Source of the DNA: Mesorhizobium plurifarium
GTDB taxonomy: Bacteria; Pseudomonadota; Alphaproteobacteria; Rhizobiales; Rhizobiaceae
NCBI GenBank assembly: GCA_000824785.1
Contig: CCNB01000018.1
Coordinates: 1 to 33,598 of the forward strand
DNA length: 33,598 nt
Direction of reading: 5' to 3'
Each line of letters begins with the position of its first letter. The stretch's first letter is position 1. The notes under the pieces are model-generated. The model was given only the letters and a program-made list of their open reading frames with translations, searched no databases and was not told the DNA's origin. The translations under genes were made by a program, and so were the position numbers. Positions 7,379 through 15,825 of this stretch are shown in pieces.

Positions 7379-10339
7379 ATGAAACAAGGCGATCACCTCT
7401 TCCTCGTCGACGGCTCCGGCTACATTTTCCGCGCCTATCACGCGCTGCCGCCGCTCAATCGCAAATCCGACGGCTTGCCGACCAGCGCCGTGCTCGGCTT
7501 CTGCAACATGGTGTGGAAGCTGATGCAGGACGCCCGCAACACCAGCGTGGGCATTGCGCCGACGCATTTCGCCGTCATTTTCGACTATTCCTCGAAAACC
7601 TTCCGCAGCGATCTCTACCCGGAATACAAGGCAAACCGATCGGCGCCGCCTGAAGACCTGATCCCGCAATTCGGCCTGATCCGCCAGGCGACCGTGGCCT
7701 TCAACCTGCCCTGCATCGAGATGGAAGGTTTCGAGGCCGACGACATCATCGCCACCTATTGCCGGCTCGCCTGCGAGGTCGGCGCCGACACCACCATCGT
7801 CTCCTCCGACAAGGACCTGATGCAACTGGTCGGTCCGACGGTCCGTATGTACGATCCCATGAAGGATCGCCGGATCAGCATCCCCGAAGTGATCGAGAAA
7901 TGGGGCGTGCCGCCGGAAAAGATGATCGACCTGCAGGCGCTGACCGGCGACTCGATCGACAACGTGCCAGGCGTGCCGGGCATCGGCCCGAAGACCGCGG
8001 CGCAGCTTCTGGAACAGTTCGGCGACCTTGACGGGCTGCTGGCGCGTGCCTCCGAGATCAAGCAGGACAAGCGGCGCGAGACCATCATCGCCAACGCCGA
8101 CAAGGCCCGCATTTCGCGTCAGCTGGTGACGCTGAAGAACGATGTACCGCTGAAAGAGGGGCTGGACGACCTGGTGCTGCACGCGCCGGACGGACCGAAG
8201 CTGATCGGCTTTCTGAAGACCATGGAATTCATCACGCTGACGCGACGCGTCGCCGAGGCGACCGCGACCGAGATCGGCGACGTCCAGGCTTCCGCCGTCA
8301 TCGTCGAGCGGGCCGATGCCGCCCACGGGCCCGATGTCGGCGCCGGAGCGCCACCGCGACAGCCGGCGCCACGATCAAACGGCGACGAAAGACCCGCCGC
8401 GCCGGTTAGGGGCGAGGACGCGCCGCCGCAGGGCGACACTCCATCGCTGCTGTCGGCTCTGCGGCTGGAACAGGCGTCGGCGCGCAAGATCGACCCTTCG
8501 GCCTATGGCGCGATCCGCGACACGGCCGCGCTGAAAGCCTGGATCGCCGAAGCCCGCGAGGCCGGCATTCTCGCTTTTGACGCCGAGACCAGCTCGTCCG
8601 ACCCGATGCAGGCCGATCTCATCGGCCTGTCCATGGCGATCGCGCCGGGGCGGGCCGTCTATGTGCCGCTCGCCCACAGAACCGGCAACGGCGACCTGCT
8701 TGGCGGCGGCCAATTGGAAAACCAGATCCCGGTCCGCGAGGCGCTGGCGCTGCTGAAACCCCTGCTCGAGGACGGGTCGGTTCTGAAGATCGTGCAGGAC
8801 ATGAAATACGACATCGTCGTGATGAGCCGCCATGGCATCGAGGTCGCCCCGTTCGACGACACGATGCTGATCTCCTACGTGCTCGACGCCGGCACCTCCG
8901 GCGGCCACGATCTCGCCTCGCTGTCGGAGAAGTGGCTGGGCCACGCGCCGGCGACGAAAAAGGAGCTTGCCGGCTCGGGCAAGAGCGCGATCGGCTTCGA
9001 CCAGGTCGATATCGAGCGTGCGACCGCCTATGCCGGCGAGCAGGCTGACCTGGCACTGCGGCTTTGGCAGGTACTCAAGCCGAGGCTGCCGGCCAAGGGC
9101 CTCGTTTCCGTCTACGAGCGGCTGGAACGGCCGCTGGTGCCGGTGCTGGCTCGCATGGAGCAGCGCGGCATCTCGGTCGACCGCCAAATCCTGTCGAGGC
9201 TGTCGGGCGAACTGGCGCAAGGTGCCGCCCGCGTCGAGGAAGAGATCTACGGGATCGTCGGCGAGCGCATCAACATCGGCTCGCCGAAGCAGCTCGGCGA
9301 CATATTGTTCGGCAAGATGGGTCTGCCGGGCGGCTCGAAGACGAAGACCGGCCAGTGGTCGACCTCGGCGCAGCTGCTGGAAGATCTTGCCGCCGAAGGC
9401 CACGAACTGCCGCGCAGAATCGTCGACTGGCGCCAGCTCACCAAGCTGAAGTCGACTTACACCGACGCGCTGCCCGGTTTCATCAATCCTGGCACCAATC
9501 GCGTCCACACCTCCTACGCGCTGGCCGCGACGACGACTGGGCGGCTCTCGTCGTCCGATCCCAATCTGCAGAACATCCCGGTGCGCACCGCCGAAGGGCG
9601 TAAGATCAGGACTGCCTTCATCGCCGAAAAGGGCCACAAGCTGGTCTCGGCCGACTACAGCCAGATCGAGCTGCGCGTGCTTGCCCATGTCGCCGAGATC
9701 CCGCAGCTCAAGCAGGCCTTCGCCGACGGCGCCGACATCCACGCCATCACCGCGTCGGAGATGTTCAACGTGCCGGTCGAGGGCATGCCCTCGGAAGTGC
9801 GCCGGCGCGCCAAGGCGATCAATTTCGGCATCATCTACGGCATCTCGGCCTTCGGCCTCGCCAACCAGCTGTCGATCCCGCGCGAGGAGGCCGGCGCCTA
9901 TATCAAGCGCTATTTCGAGCGCTTCCCGGGCATCCGCGACTATATCGAGGAAACCAAGGCCTATGCGCGGGAGAACGGCTTCGTCGAGACGATCTTCGGC
10001 CGCCGCATCCATTATCCGGAGATACGATCCTCCAACCCGTCGGTCCGCGCCTTCAATGAGCGCGCCTCGATCAACGCCCGGCTCCAGGGCACAGCGGCCG
10101 ACATTATCCGCCGCGCCATGGTGCATATGGAGGAGGCCCTGGAGAAGGCGAAGCTGTCGGCCCGCATGCTGTTGCAGGTGCATGACGAGCTGATCTTCGA
10201 GACTGTGGAAGCGGAGGTCGAAGCGACGATACCCGTGGTGCGCAAGGTGATGGAGAACGCGCCGATGCCGGCGGTCTCGATGTCCGTGCCGCTGCATGTC
10301 GACGCGCGGGCGGCGGACAATTGGGACGAGGCGCACTGA
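7379..10339 (+). CDS. polA: DNA polymerase I
   Basis: A 986-residue repair and Okazaki-fragment polymerase with three domains. The 5' nuclease (about 1-300) opens FLVDGSGYIFRAYHAL and contains SSDKDLMQLV and the helix-hairpin-helix GDSIDNVPGVPGIGPKTA. A Pro/Ala-rich linker follows (about 311-354). The 3'-5' proofreading domain keeps DAE (Asp401, Glu403), the KYD motif and the late YAGEQADLAL, so it looks active. The polymerase has motif A DYSQIELR (Asp759), motif B RRRAKAINFGIIYG and motif C QVHDE (936-937). I chose the ATG at 7379-7381 (MKQGDHLFLVDG); the frame extends upstream to 7199, but that part crosses the palindrome and is not family-like. The LysE-family gene starts one base after its stop. 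Confidence 0.97.
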   Translation: MKQGDHLFLVDGSGYIFRAYHALPPLNRKSDGLPTSAVLGFCNMVWKLMQDARNTSVGIAPTHFAVIFDYSSKTFRSDLYPEYKANRSAPPEDLIPQFGLIRQATVAFNLPCIEMEGFEADDIIATYCRLACEVGADTTIVSSDKDLMQLVGPTVRMYDPMKDRRISIPEVIEKWGVPPEKMIDLQALTGDSIDNVPGVPGIGPKTAAQLLEQFGDLDGLLARASEIKQDKRRETIIANADKARISRQLVTLKNDVPLKEGLDDLVLHAPDGPKLIGFLKTMEFITLTRRVAEATATEIGDVQASAVIVERADAAHGPDVGAGAPPRQPAPRSNGDERPAAPVRGEDAPPQGDTPSLLSALRLEQASARKIDPSAYGAIRDTAALKAWIAEAREAGILAFDAETSSSDPMQADLIGLSMAIAPGRAVYVPLAHRTGNGDLLGGGQLENQIPVREALALLKPLLEDGSVLKIVQDMKYDIVVMSRHGIEVAPFDDTMLISYVLDAGTSGGHDLASLSEKWLGHAPATKKELAGSGKSAIGFDQVDIERATAYAGEQADLALRLWQVLKPRLPAKGLVSVYERLERPLVPVLARMEQRGISVDRQILSRLSGELAQGAARVEEEIYGIVGERINIGSPKQLGDILFGKMGLPGGSKTKTGQWSTSAQLLEDLAAEGHELPRRIVDWRQLTKLKSTYTDALPGFINPGTNRVHTSYALAATTTGRLSSSDPNLQNIPVRTAEGRKIRTAFIAEKGHKLVSADYSQIELRVLAHVAEIPQLKQAFADGADIHAITASEMFNVPVEGMPSEVRRRAKAINFGIIYGISAFGLANQLSIPREEAGAYIKRYFERFPGIRDYIEETKAYARENGFVETIFGRRIHYPEIRSSNPSVRAFNERASINARLQGTAADIIRRAMVHMEEALEKAKLSARMLLQVHDELIFETVEAEVEATIPVVRKVMENAPMPAVSMSVPLHVDARAADNWDEAH

Positions 10340-10340
10340 T

Positions 10341-10970
10341 GTGAGCGAGATGCTGCCGCTCTCGACGGCCACGCTGCTCTCTTTCGCGCTTGCTGCCCTG
10401 CTGATCGAGCTGACGCCGGGGCCGAACATGACCTATCTGGCTCTGGTGTCGGCCAATGATGGCCGCCGCGCCGGCTTCGCCACGGTGGCCGGCATCGCAC
10501 TGGGCCTCGCCATTATCGGCGCCATCGCCGCCTTCGGCGTCGCCGAATTGATCCAGGCTTCCAGACTGCTCTACGAAGGGCTCCGCTGGGCAGGCACGCT
10601 GTTTCTTCTCTATCTGGCCTGGGAAGGCTGGACGGCCGGCACGGATGTGGTTTCCGCCAGCAGCACGCCGAACGGCAAGTATTTCACGCGCGGACTTGTC
10701 ACCAACCTGCTCAACCCGAAAGCGGCGATCTTCTACATAGCCGTGCTTCCGACATTCATCGAGCCCGACAGGCCGGCACTCGCCCAGACCGCGTTGCTGA
10801 CGACGGTCTATGTCGCAATCGCCACCGCCATCCATGCCATCATCGTGGTTTTGGCGGGGACGCTGGAGCCATTCCTCAACGATCCTCGCCGCGAAAGCAT
10901 CGCCCGCAAGGTGCTTTCCGCCATGTTGGCCCTAGTCGCGATTTGGTTCGCCTGGTCGACGGCGCGTTAA
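10341..10970 (+). CDS. LysE/RhtB-family amino-acid exporter
   Basis: A 209-residue inner-membrane protein with about six hydrophobic helices. Family marks are ELTPGPNMTYLAL near the N-terminus and NLLNPKAAIFYIAVLPTF mid-protein. Such proteins export amino acids or related metabolites; the substrate here is unknown. The GTG at 10341 follows the polA TGA by one base and has GGACGAGG upstream, so translation is probably coupled to polA. An ATG at 10350 (MLPLSTAT) is the alternative start. The link to polA is likely positional rather than functional. Confidence 0.9.
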   Translation: MSEMLPLSTATLLSFALAALLIELTPGPNMTYLALVSANDGRRAGFATVAGIALGLAIIGAIAAFGVAELIQASRLLYEGLRWAGTLFLLYLAWEGWTAGTDVVSASSTPNGKYFTRGLVTNLLNPKAAIFYIAVLPTFIEPDRPALAQTALLTTVYVAIATAIHAIIVVLAGTLEPFLNDPRRESIARKVLSAMLALVAIWFAWSTAR

Positions 10971-11035
10971 AGCGATTCCAGGAAAAGTGTGAGCGGTTTT
11001 CCGTCCGGAATTGCGTAAAATAAAGAGATAGAGCG
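10971..11035. repeat. Rhizobial intergenic repeat element
   Basis: Begins right after the exporter stop with AGCGATTCCAGGAAAAGTG, has a GGAAAA...TTTTCC inverted pair around GTGTGAGCGG, and ends in AAATAAAGAGATAGAGC. It shares AAAAGTGTG-(C)GGCGGTTTT-like core with 7186-7226. I recall near-identical sequences repeated through Mesorhizobium genomes. It may serve as a 3'-end hairpin for the exporter transcript. Confidence 0.65.
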
Positions 11036-11084
11036 GGGCTGCGATTCTATTTTCGCTGACCGGCTCTGGCCGCCCAAAAGTATC

Positions 11085-11489
11085 TCAGGCTGCTTCAGCT
11101 CTGCACTTGGCGCACACGCCGCGAAACTCGATCACCGCCTTCTTGGCCGCGAATCCCGTCGAACGCACCCATTCGTCCAGTCGGTGGTCGACGTCGTGGT
11201 CGGACATCTCGGTCACCTGGCCGCAATTGTCGCAGATGGCAAAGGCCGTCATCGCATGGCTGTGGTCGTGCGGCTCGGCGCAGGCGACGAAGGAGTTGAG
11301 ACTCTCAAGCCTATGCACGAAGCCGGATTTCACCAGCGTATCGAGTGCGCGATAGACCTGCAGCGGCGCACGGAAACCGCGCTCGCGCAACTGGTCCAGC
11401 AGCGTATAGGCGCTGAGCGGCCCGCTGGACGCCTCGAGCTTCTCGAGCACGCAGAGCTGGTTCTTGGTCAGCGCATCTCTTGCCGTCAT
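11085..11489 (-). CDS. zur: Zinc uptake regulator Zur (Fur family)
   Basis: A 134-residue metal-dependent repressor. The winged helix covers about 5-65, with the Zur-like stretch LSAYTLLDQLRERGFRAPLQVYRALDTL and then HRLESLNSFVAC, which is typical of rhizobial Zur rather than Fur, Mur or Irr. Possible metal ligands are Cys70, the EPHDHSH cluster (His74, 76, 78), and the structural zinc pairs Cys86/Cys89 (CDNC) and Cys126/Cys129 (CAKC). I chose ATG 11487-11489 (MTARDALTKNQ), which matches the usual family start; an upstream ATG at 11540 would add 17 atypical residues. No znu zinc-transporter genes lie in the window, so its targets are elsewhere. Confidence 0.88.
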   Translation of the reverse strand: MTARDALTKNQLCVLEKLEASSGPLSAYTLLDQLRERGFRAPLQVYRALDTLVKSGFVHRLESLNSFVACAEPHDHSHAMTAFAICDNCGQVTEMSDHDVDHRLDEWVRSTGFAAKKAVIEFRGVCAKCRAEAA

Positions 11490-11630
11490 TGTGTTCGCCC
11501 AATCGACGCCCGCATCAAATCTCGATGCGAACGACCTCAATTCCCTTGAGATAGCGACGAACGATTGATTTTGCCACTGTTTCCGCAGCGCGTCCCTTCC
11601 GAGGCGCGCGGACGGGGATGGTTCGCCGGC

Positions 11631-12677
11631 TTACTTGCGCGGCGGCCCCTTGCGTTCGGCCGAAGCCGCCCACAGGTTGATGTCGGACTCGCGCGCATAC
11701 GTGTCGATTTCGGCGAGCTCGGCATCGGAGAACTCGAGCGCCTTCAGCGCGCCGACGCAATCCTCGACCTGCTCCGGCCGGCTGGCGCCGATCAGCGCCG
11801 TCGTCACCCGGCCCTTGCGCAGCACCCAGGCCAGCGCCATCTGCGCCAGCGTCTGGCCGCGGCGGCCGGCGATGGCGTTGAGCGCCTTGATGTTGGCGAT
11901 CGACTTGTCGTTGATGAAGGCCGGCTTGAGCGACTTGCCTTGGCTGGCGCGGCTGCCCTCGGGGATGCCGCCGAGATATTTGTCGGTCAGCATGCCTTGC
12001 GCCAGCGGCGAGAACACGATCGAGCCGATGCCGAGCCCTTCCAGCGTGTCGAGCAGCCCATCCTCCTCGACCCAGCGGTTGAGCATCGAATAGCTCGGCT
12101 GGTGGATCAGGCAGGGCGTGCCGAGCTGCCTCAATATGTCGGCCGCTTCCCGTGTGCGCTGCGAATTGTAGGACGATATGCCGGCATAGAGCGCCTTGCC
12201 CGAGCGCACCGCATGGTCGAGCGCGCCCATCGTCTCTTCCAGCGGCGTCTCGGGATCGAAGCGGTGCGAATAGAAGATGTCGACATAGTCGAGCCCCATC
12301 CGCTTGAGGCTCTGGTCGAGGCTCGCCAGCACATATTTGCGGCTGCCCCATTCGCCGTAGGGACCGGCCCACATCTCGTAGCCGGCCTTGGTCGAGATGA
12401 TCAGCTCGTCGCGGTAAGGGGCGAAATCGGTGCGCAGGATCTCGCCAAACGCGGTTTCCGCCGAACCGGGCGGCGGCCCGTAATTGTTGGCGAGGTCGAA
12501 ATGCGTGATCCCGAGGTCGAATGCCTTGCGCACGAGCGCCTGCTTGGTCTTGTGCGGCGTGTCGTTGCCGAAATTGTGCCATAGCCCCAGCGAGATCGCC
12601 GGCAGCTTCAGACCGGACCGCCCGCAGCGGTTATAGACCATTGCCTCGTAGCGGTTCTCGGCGGCGACATAGGGCAT
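11631..12677 (-). CDS. Aldo/keto reductase, YghZ/Gpr-like
   Basis: A 348-residue cytoplasmic NADPH-dependent carbonyl reductase with the catalytic tetrad Asp61, Tyr66 (DLANNYGPPPGSAE), Lys97 (STKAGY) and His138 (YSHRFDPETPLEE). The motifs NYGPPPGSAE and YGEWGSRKYV are typical of the YghZ group (L-glyceraldehyde-3-phosphate reductases) and the related potassium-channel beta-subunit-like enzymes. The start MPYVAAENRY (ATG 12675-12677) has GAGGA eight bases upstream. It is the last gene of the minus-strand sugar locus, separated from the Gfo/Idh/MocA gene by 112 bp with a strong hairpin. Its real substrate may be a sugar aldehyde or keto-sugar from that pathway. Confidence 0.9.
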   Translation of the reverse strand: MPYVAAENRYEAMVYNRCGRSGLKLPAISLGLWHNFGNDTPHKTKQALVRKAFDLGITHFDLANNYGPPPGSAETAFGEILRTDFAPYRDELIISTKAGYEMWAGPYGEWGSRKYVLASLDQSLKRMGLDYVDIFYSHRFDPETPLEETMGALDHAVRSGKALYAGISSYNSQRTREAADILRQLGTPCLIHQPSYSMLNRWVEEDGLLDTLEGLGIGSIVFSPLAQGMLTDKYLGGIPEGSRASQGKSLKPAFINDKSIANIKALNAIAGRRGQTLAQMALAWVLRKGRVTTALIGASRPEQVEDCVGALKALEFSDAELAEIDTYARESDINLWAASAERKGPPRK

Positions 12678-12753
12678 GGGGGAATCCTCGGGATACAAGC
12701 GGCGCAGAGATCGCCACCGGATAAATTGAATCGATGCTTGTCCCTAATCATTA

Positions 12754-12781
12754 CCCTCTCCCCGTCGAAACGGGGAGAGGG
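12754..12781. repeat. 12-bp GC-rich hairpin with tetraloop
   Basis: CCCTCTCCCCGT (12754-12765) and ACGGGGAGAGGG (12770-12781) flank CGAA. It sits between the dehydrogenase stop and the aldo/keto reductase start. It lacks a U tract and resembles a dispersed rhizobial repeat; it could slow transcription or protect the upstream mRNA. Confidence 0.7.
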
Positions 12782-12789
12782 GTCGCCAC

Positions 12790-13932
12790 CTAGTTTTTCT
12801 TTGCCAGCAGCGCCTTCGCGTCCTTGACGCCGAGCGCGGCCGGCCGCTCGCAGCTCGTCTGCATGGCGACATATTTGCCGCTTTCGCCGGAACGCAGGAT
12901 GCCGGTCATCACATCGACGGCGTGCAGCGCCAACTCCATCGAGCAGCGGTGCGGCCGCCCTTCGGCGATCGCAATCGCCATGTCGGCAAGGCCTGCGGTG
13001 CGGTAGTTGGCCATCATGCCCTGGCCATGCATCTCGTTCGGCACGCCGAACGGATGGTTCCATTTGGGCAGCTTCTTCACCGGCTTGGCGCTGTCTGTGA
13101 AGCGCACCTCGCCGCCGAAGAAATTCGGGTCCGGCACGAAGACGGTGCCCAGTTCGCCGTAGAGCTCCATCGGCGCGTGGCCATGGCTCCAGACGTCCCA
13201 GGAGGTGTTGAGCGTGATCACCGCGCCATTGGCGAATTCGAGCAGCGCGTGGATGGTGGTCGGCGTGTTGACCGGGATCTTTTCGCCCGCGCGCGGCTTC
13301 GACGAGATCGTCCGCTCCTTGGCCGGCGTCGTGGCGAAGGCCGCCACTCGGCTGACCGGCCCGATCAACTGGATCAGGTTGGTGACATAATACGGCCCGA
13401 TGTCCAGCACCGGACCAGCGCCCGGCTGGAAGAAGAAATCCGGGTTGGGGTGCCAGTGCTCCATGCCGTGGCCCATCACATGGCAGGTGCCGCTGGTGAT
13501 CTTGCCGAGCTTGCCGCTGTCGATCAGCTCGCGCGCCAGTTGGTGCGCGCCGCCGAGGAAGGTGTCCGGCGCCGAACCGATGCGCAGGCCCTTCTTCTCG
13601 GCCCGTTTCTTGAGATCGAGCCCTTCCTTGATCGACAGCACGAAGGGTTTTTCCGAATAGACGTGCTTGCCGGCGTCGAGTACCGCTTTTGAGACTTCAT
13701 AGTGCACGGCCGGGATCGTCAGATTGACGATGATGTCGATCTCGTCGTCCCGGAGCAGGTCGCTGACCGTCTCGGCGCGCAGCTTGAACTCCTTCGCGCG
13801 CGCCGTCGCGGCCTCCATGTTGATATCCGCGCAGGCGCGCATCTTGATGCCGCGGAACAGCGGCGCCAGCGAGAAATACGCCTTCGAGATGTTGCCGCAG
13901 CCGATGACGCCTACGCCAAGTTTATCTGCCAT
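12790..13932 (-). CDS. Gfo/Idh/MocA-family NAD(P)-dependent dehydrogenase
   Basis: A 380-residue cytoplasmic sugar or cyclitol oxidoreductase. The N-terminal Rossmann domain opens GVGVIGCGNISKAY and contains YSEKPF with the conserved Lys95. The C-terminal alpha/beta domain has GPVLDIGPYYVTNLIQLIGPV, where substrate-binding residues usually lie. Its stop is 112 bp from the aldo/keto reductase, and its start at 13932 is only 6 bp after the stop of the TIM-barrel isomerase, so they are one operon. Pairing of Gfo/Idh/MocA enzymes with a TIM-barrel isomerase and a CUT1 ABC transporter usually marks oxidation of an imported sugar or polyol. The specific substrate cannot be told. Confidence 0.9.
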   Translation of the reverse strand: MADKLGVGVIGCGNISKAYFSLAPLFRGIKMRACADINMEAATARAKEFKLRAETVSDLLRDDEIDIIVNLTIPAVHYEVSKAVLDAGKHVYSEKPFVLSIKEGLDLKKRAEKKGLRIGSAPDTFLGGAHQLARELIDSGKLGKITSGTCHVMGHGMEHWHPNPDFFFQPGAGPVLDIGPYYVTNLIQLIGPVSRVAAFATTPAKERTISSKPRAGEKIPVNTPTTIHALLEFANGAVITLNTSWDVWSHGHAPMELYGELGTVFVPDPNFFGGEVRFTDSAKPVKKLPKWNHPFGVPNEMHGQGMMANYRTAGLADMAIAIAEGRPHRCSMELALHAVDVMTGILRSGESGKYVAMQTSCERPAALGVKDAKALLAKKN

Positions 13933-13938
13933 TTTCGA

Positions 13939-14691
13939 TTACTCCTGCCAGCTCTTGGCTGCCGCGATCGAGCGGCGGGCATAGCGCTCGATGTCGTTGG
14001 GGTTGTCCTGCTCCATGATGAAATACTGCGCCGCGCTCTTGGCGCGCAATGCCTTGAACAGGCCCGCCCAGTCGACCGTGCCGTGGCCGACGTCCGACCA
14101 GCCGTCCTCGTCCAGCCCCTCGCCCGGCTTGGCGATATCCTTGACGTGGACGGCGACGATGCGCTTGCCGTGTTTTTCGATCCAGGGCGACGGATCGGCG
14201 CCGCCGCGGATCATCCAGGCGACGTCCATTTCCCAGCCGATGTCGGGCGCGGCGGACAGAATATGGTCCTGCGGCACCGAGCCGTCGGCGAGCGCCTTGA
14301 ACTCGAAATCGTGGTTGTGCCAGGCAAAGCCGTAGCCGGCCTTCTTCGCCGTTTCGCCCACCTTGGCGAGACGCTCGCCGAAGCCGCGCCAGCCGGCGGC
14401 GTCGGACGGACGCTGGTCGGGCATCAGATAGGGGCAGATCATAAGCGTGATGCCGAGCGCGTCGGCGATTTTGCGCACGCCGTCGAAATCATTCTCCAGC
14501 GCGTCGATCGAGAAATGCCCGGTCGGCATGGCCAGCCCGTTCTTGTCGAGCTCGGCGCGGAACGCTTTGGGATCGTCATAGACGCCGCCGAAGCCTTCCA
14601 CTTGGCTGTAACCGAGCTGCCCAAGCATTTTCACCACGCCGTTCCATGGCTGGAAATTGCGCGCGCTGTAGAGTTGGAATGACCAGTTCAT
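13939..14691 (-). CDS. Sugar phosphate isomerase/epimerase-like TIM-barrel protein
   Basis: A 250-residue AP-endonuclease-2 / xylose-isomerase-like barrel (IolE/Hyi-type superfamily). It opens MNWSFQLYSARNF, and likely metal-binding strands are seen at FAWHNHDFEFKAL, IGWEMDVAWMIRGG, VAVHVKDI and FIMEQDN. The start ATG at 14689-14691 has GGACAG just upstream; a longer in-frame start at 14793 lies inside the preceding ATPase gene. It lies between the ABC ATPase and the dehydrogenase, so it probably isomerises or dehydrates the imported or oxidised sugar. The exact reaction is unknown. Confidence 0.88.
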   Translation of the reverse strand: MNWSFQLYSARNFQPWNGVVKMLGQLGYSQVEGFGGVYDDPKAFRAELDKNGLAMPTGHFSIDALENDFDGVRKIADALGITLMICPYLMPDQRPSDAAGWRGFGERLAKVGETAKKAGYGFAWHNHDFEFKALADGSVPQDHILSAAPDIGWEMDVAWMIRGGADPSPWIEKHGKRIVAVHVKDIAKPGEGLDEDGWSDVGHGTVDWAGLFKALRAKSAAQYFIMEQDNPNDIERYARRSIAAAKSWQE

Positions 14692-14722
14692 CTGTCCTGT
14701 CCGTGCTGTTGGTCCTGGGAGG

Positions 14723-15823
14723 TTAAATTCGGTCGCCGGTTTGGCCGTCGAAGAGCGAGGCGCGCAGCGGATCGAAGCCGATGCTGACCGCATCGCCGTT
14801 CTTCGGCGTGCGTTCGGAGGTGACGCGCACGGTGAAGTTCTGCTGGCCGAGCTTCAGCCACACCAGCGTGTCGGAACCCATCGGCTCGACGACCTCGACA
14901 TTGGCCGTCGCGGTGAAGGGCCAGCCCGTGCCGCTGTTGAAGGCGACATGCTCGGGCCGGATGCCGAACACGGCGGGGCCAGGCGCCGGCTCCTTCTCGA
15001 AGGCATAGGTCGCAAGCGGGATGCGCACATCCTCGACGGCAAAGTGCCAATCGCCGCCATCTTTCTCCAGCCTGCCGTCGATGAAGTTCATCGCCGGCGA
15101 ACCGAGGAAGCCGGCGACGAAGCGGTTGACGGGGCGATTGTAGATCGTCTGCGGCGCGTCGAGCTGCTGGATCACGCCGCCCTTCATCACCGCGATGCGG
15201 TCGGCCAGCGTCATCGCCTCGATCTGGTCGTGGGTGACGTAGATCATCGTGTTCTTCAGGCGGCGGTGCAACAGCTTGATCTCGACGCGCAGCTCCGAGC
15301 GCAGCTTGGCGTCGAGATTGGAGAGCGGCTCGTCGAACAGGAAGACGTCGACGTCGCGCACCAGCGCGCGCCCGATCGCCACGCGCTGGCGCTGGCCGCC
15401 GGACAGCGCCGAGGGCTTCCTCTGCAACAGCGGCTCGATCTGCAGGATCTCGGCGGCGCGGGCGATGCGCTTGGCGATCTCGTCCTTCGGCACGCCGGCG
15501 ACGCGCAGGCCGAAGGAAAGGTTCCGCTCCACCGTCATCTGCGGGTAGAGCGCGTAGGACTGGAACACCATGCCGATGCCGCGGTCCTTCGGCTCTTCCC
15601 AGGTGACGTTCTTGCCCTTGATGAAGATGCGCCCGTCCGAAATGTCGAGCAGGCCGGCGATGCAGTTGAGCAAGGTCGACTTGCCGCAGCCGGACGGCCC
15701 AAGCAGCACGATGAACTCGCCATCGGCGACATCCAGGTTGAGCGTCTGCAGCACCGAGACGGCGCCGAAATTGAGCGACAGGTCCTGGATCGAAACGCTG
15801 GGATTGGCGATTTCAGCTGCCAT
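14723..15823 (-). CDS. CUT1 sugar ABC transporter ATPase (MalK/UgpC type)
   Basis: The cytoplasmic ATPase energising the import system of this operon, about 366 residues. It has Walker A GPSGCGKST (42-50), Q-loop VFQSYALYPQM, signature LSGGQRQRVAIGRAL, Walker B VFLFDEPLSNLD and switch YVTHDQ. The C-terminal third is the OB-fold regulatory region typical of MalK/UgpC, with FGIRPEHV. Three ATGs lie in a row (15821-15829). The third (MAAEIANPS) has GAAAGG at proper spacing, so I use it; the first overlaps the permease stop as ATGA. Either way translation is coupled to the permease. Confidence 0.93.
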   Translation of the reverse strand: MAAEIANPSVSIQDLSLNFGAVSVLQTLNLDVADGEFIVLLGPSGCGKSTLLNCIAGLLDISDGRIFIKGKNVTWEEPKDRGIGMVFQSYALYPQMTVERNLSFGLRVAGVPKDEIAKRIARAAEILQIEPLLQRKPSALSGGQRQRVAIGRALVRDVDVFLFDEPLSNLDAKLRSELRVEIKLLHRRLKNTMIYVTHDQIEAMTLADRIAVMKGGVIQQLDAPQTIYNRPVNRFVAGFLGSPAMNFIDGRLEKDGGDWHFAVEDVRIPLATYAFEKEPAPGPAVFGIRPEHVAFNSGTGWPFTATANVEVVEPMGSDTLVWLKLGQQNFTVRVTSERTPKNGDAVSIGFDPLRASLFDGQTGDRI

Positions 15824-15825
15824 CA

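Noticed and set aside
8375..10429. 684-codon minus-strand frame opposite polA
   Set aside because: Same shadow composition. The plus strand has all polymerase I catalytic motifs.
12754..12781. Hairpin as intrinsic terminator of the Gfo/Idh/MocA gene
   Set aside because: It lacks a U tract on either strand, so it is reported only as a repeat or hairpin.
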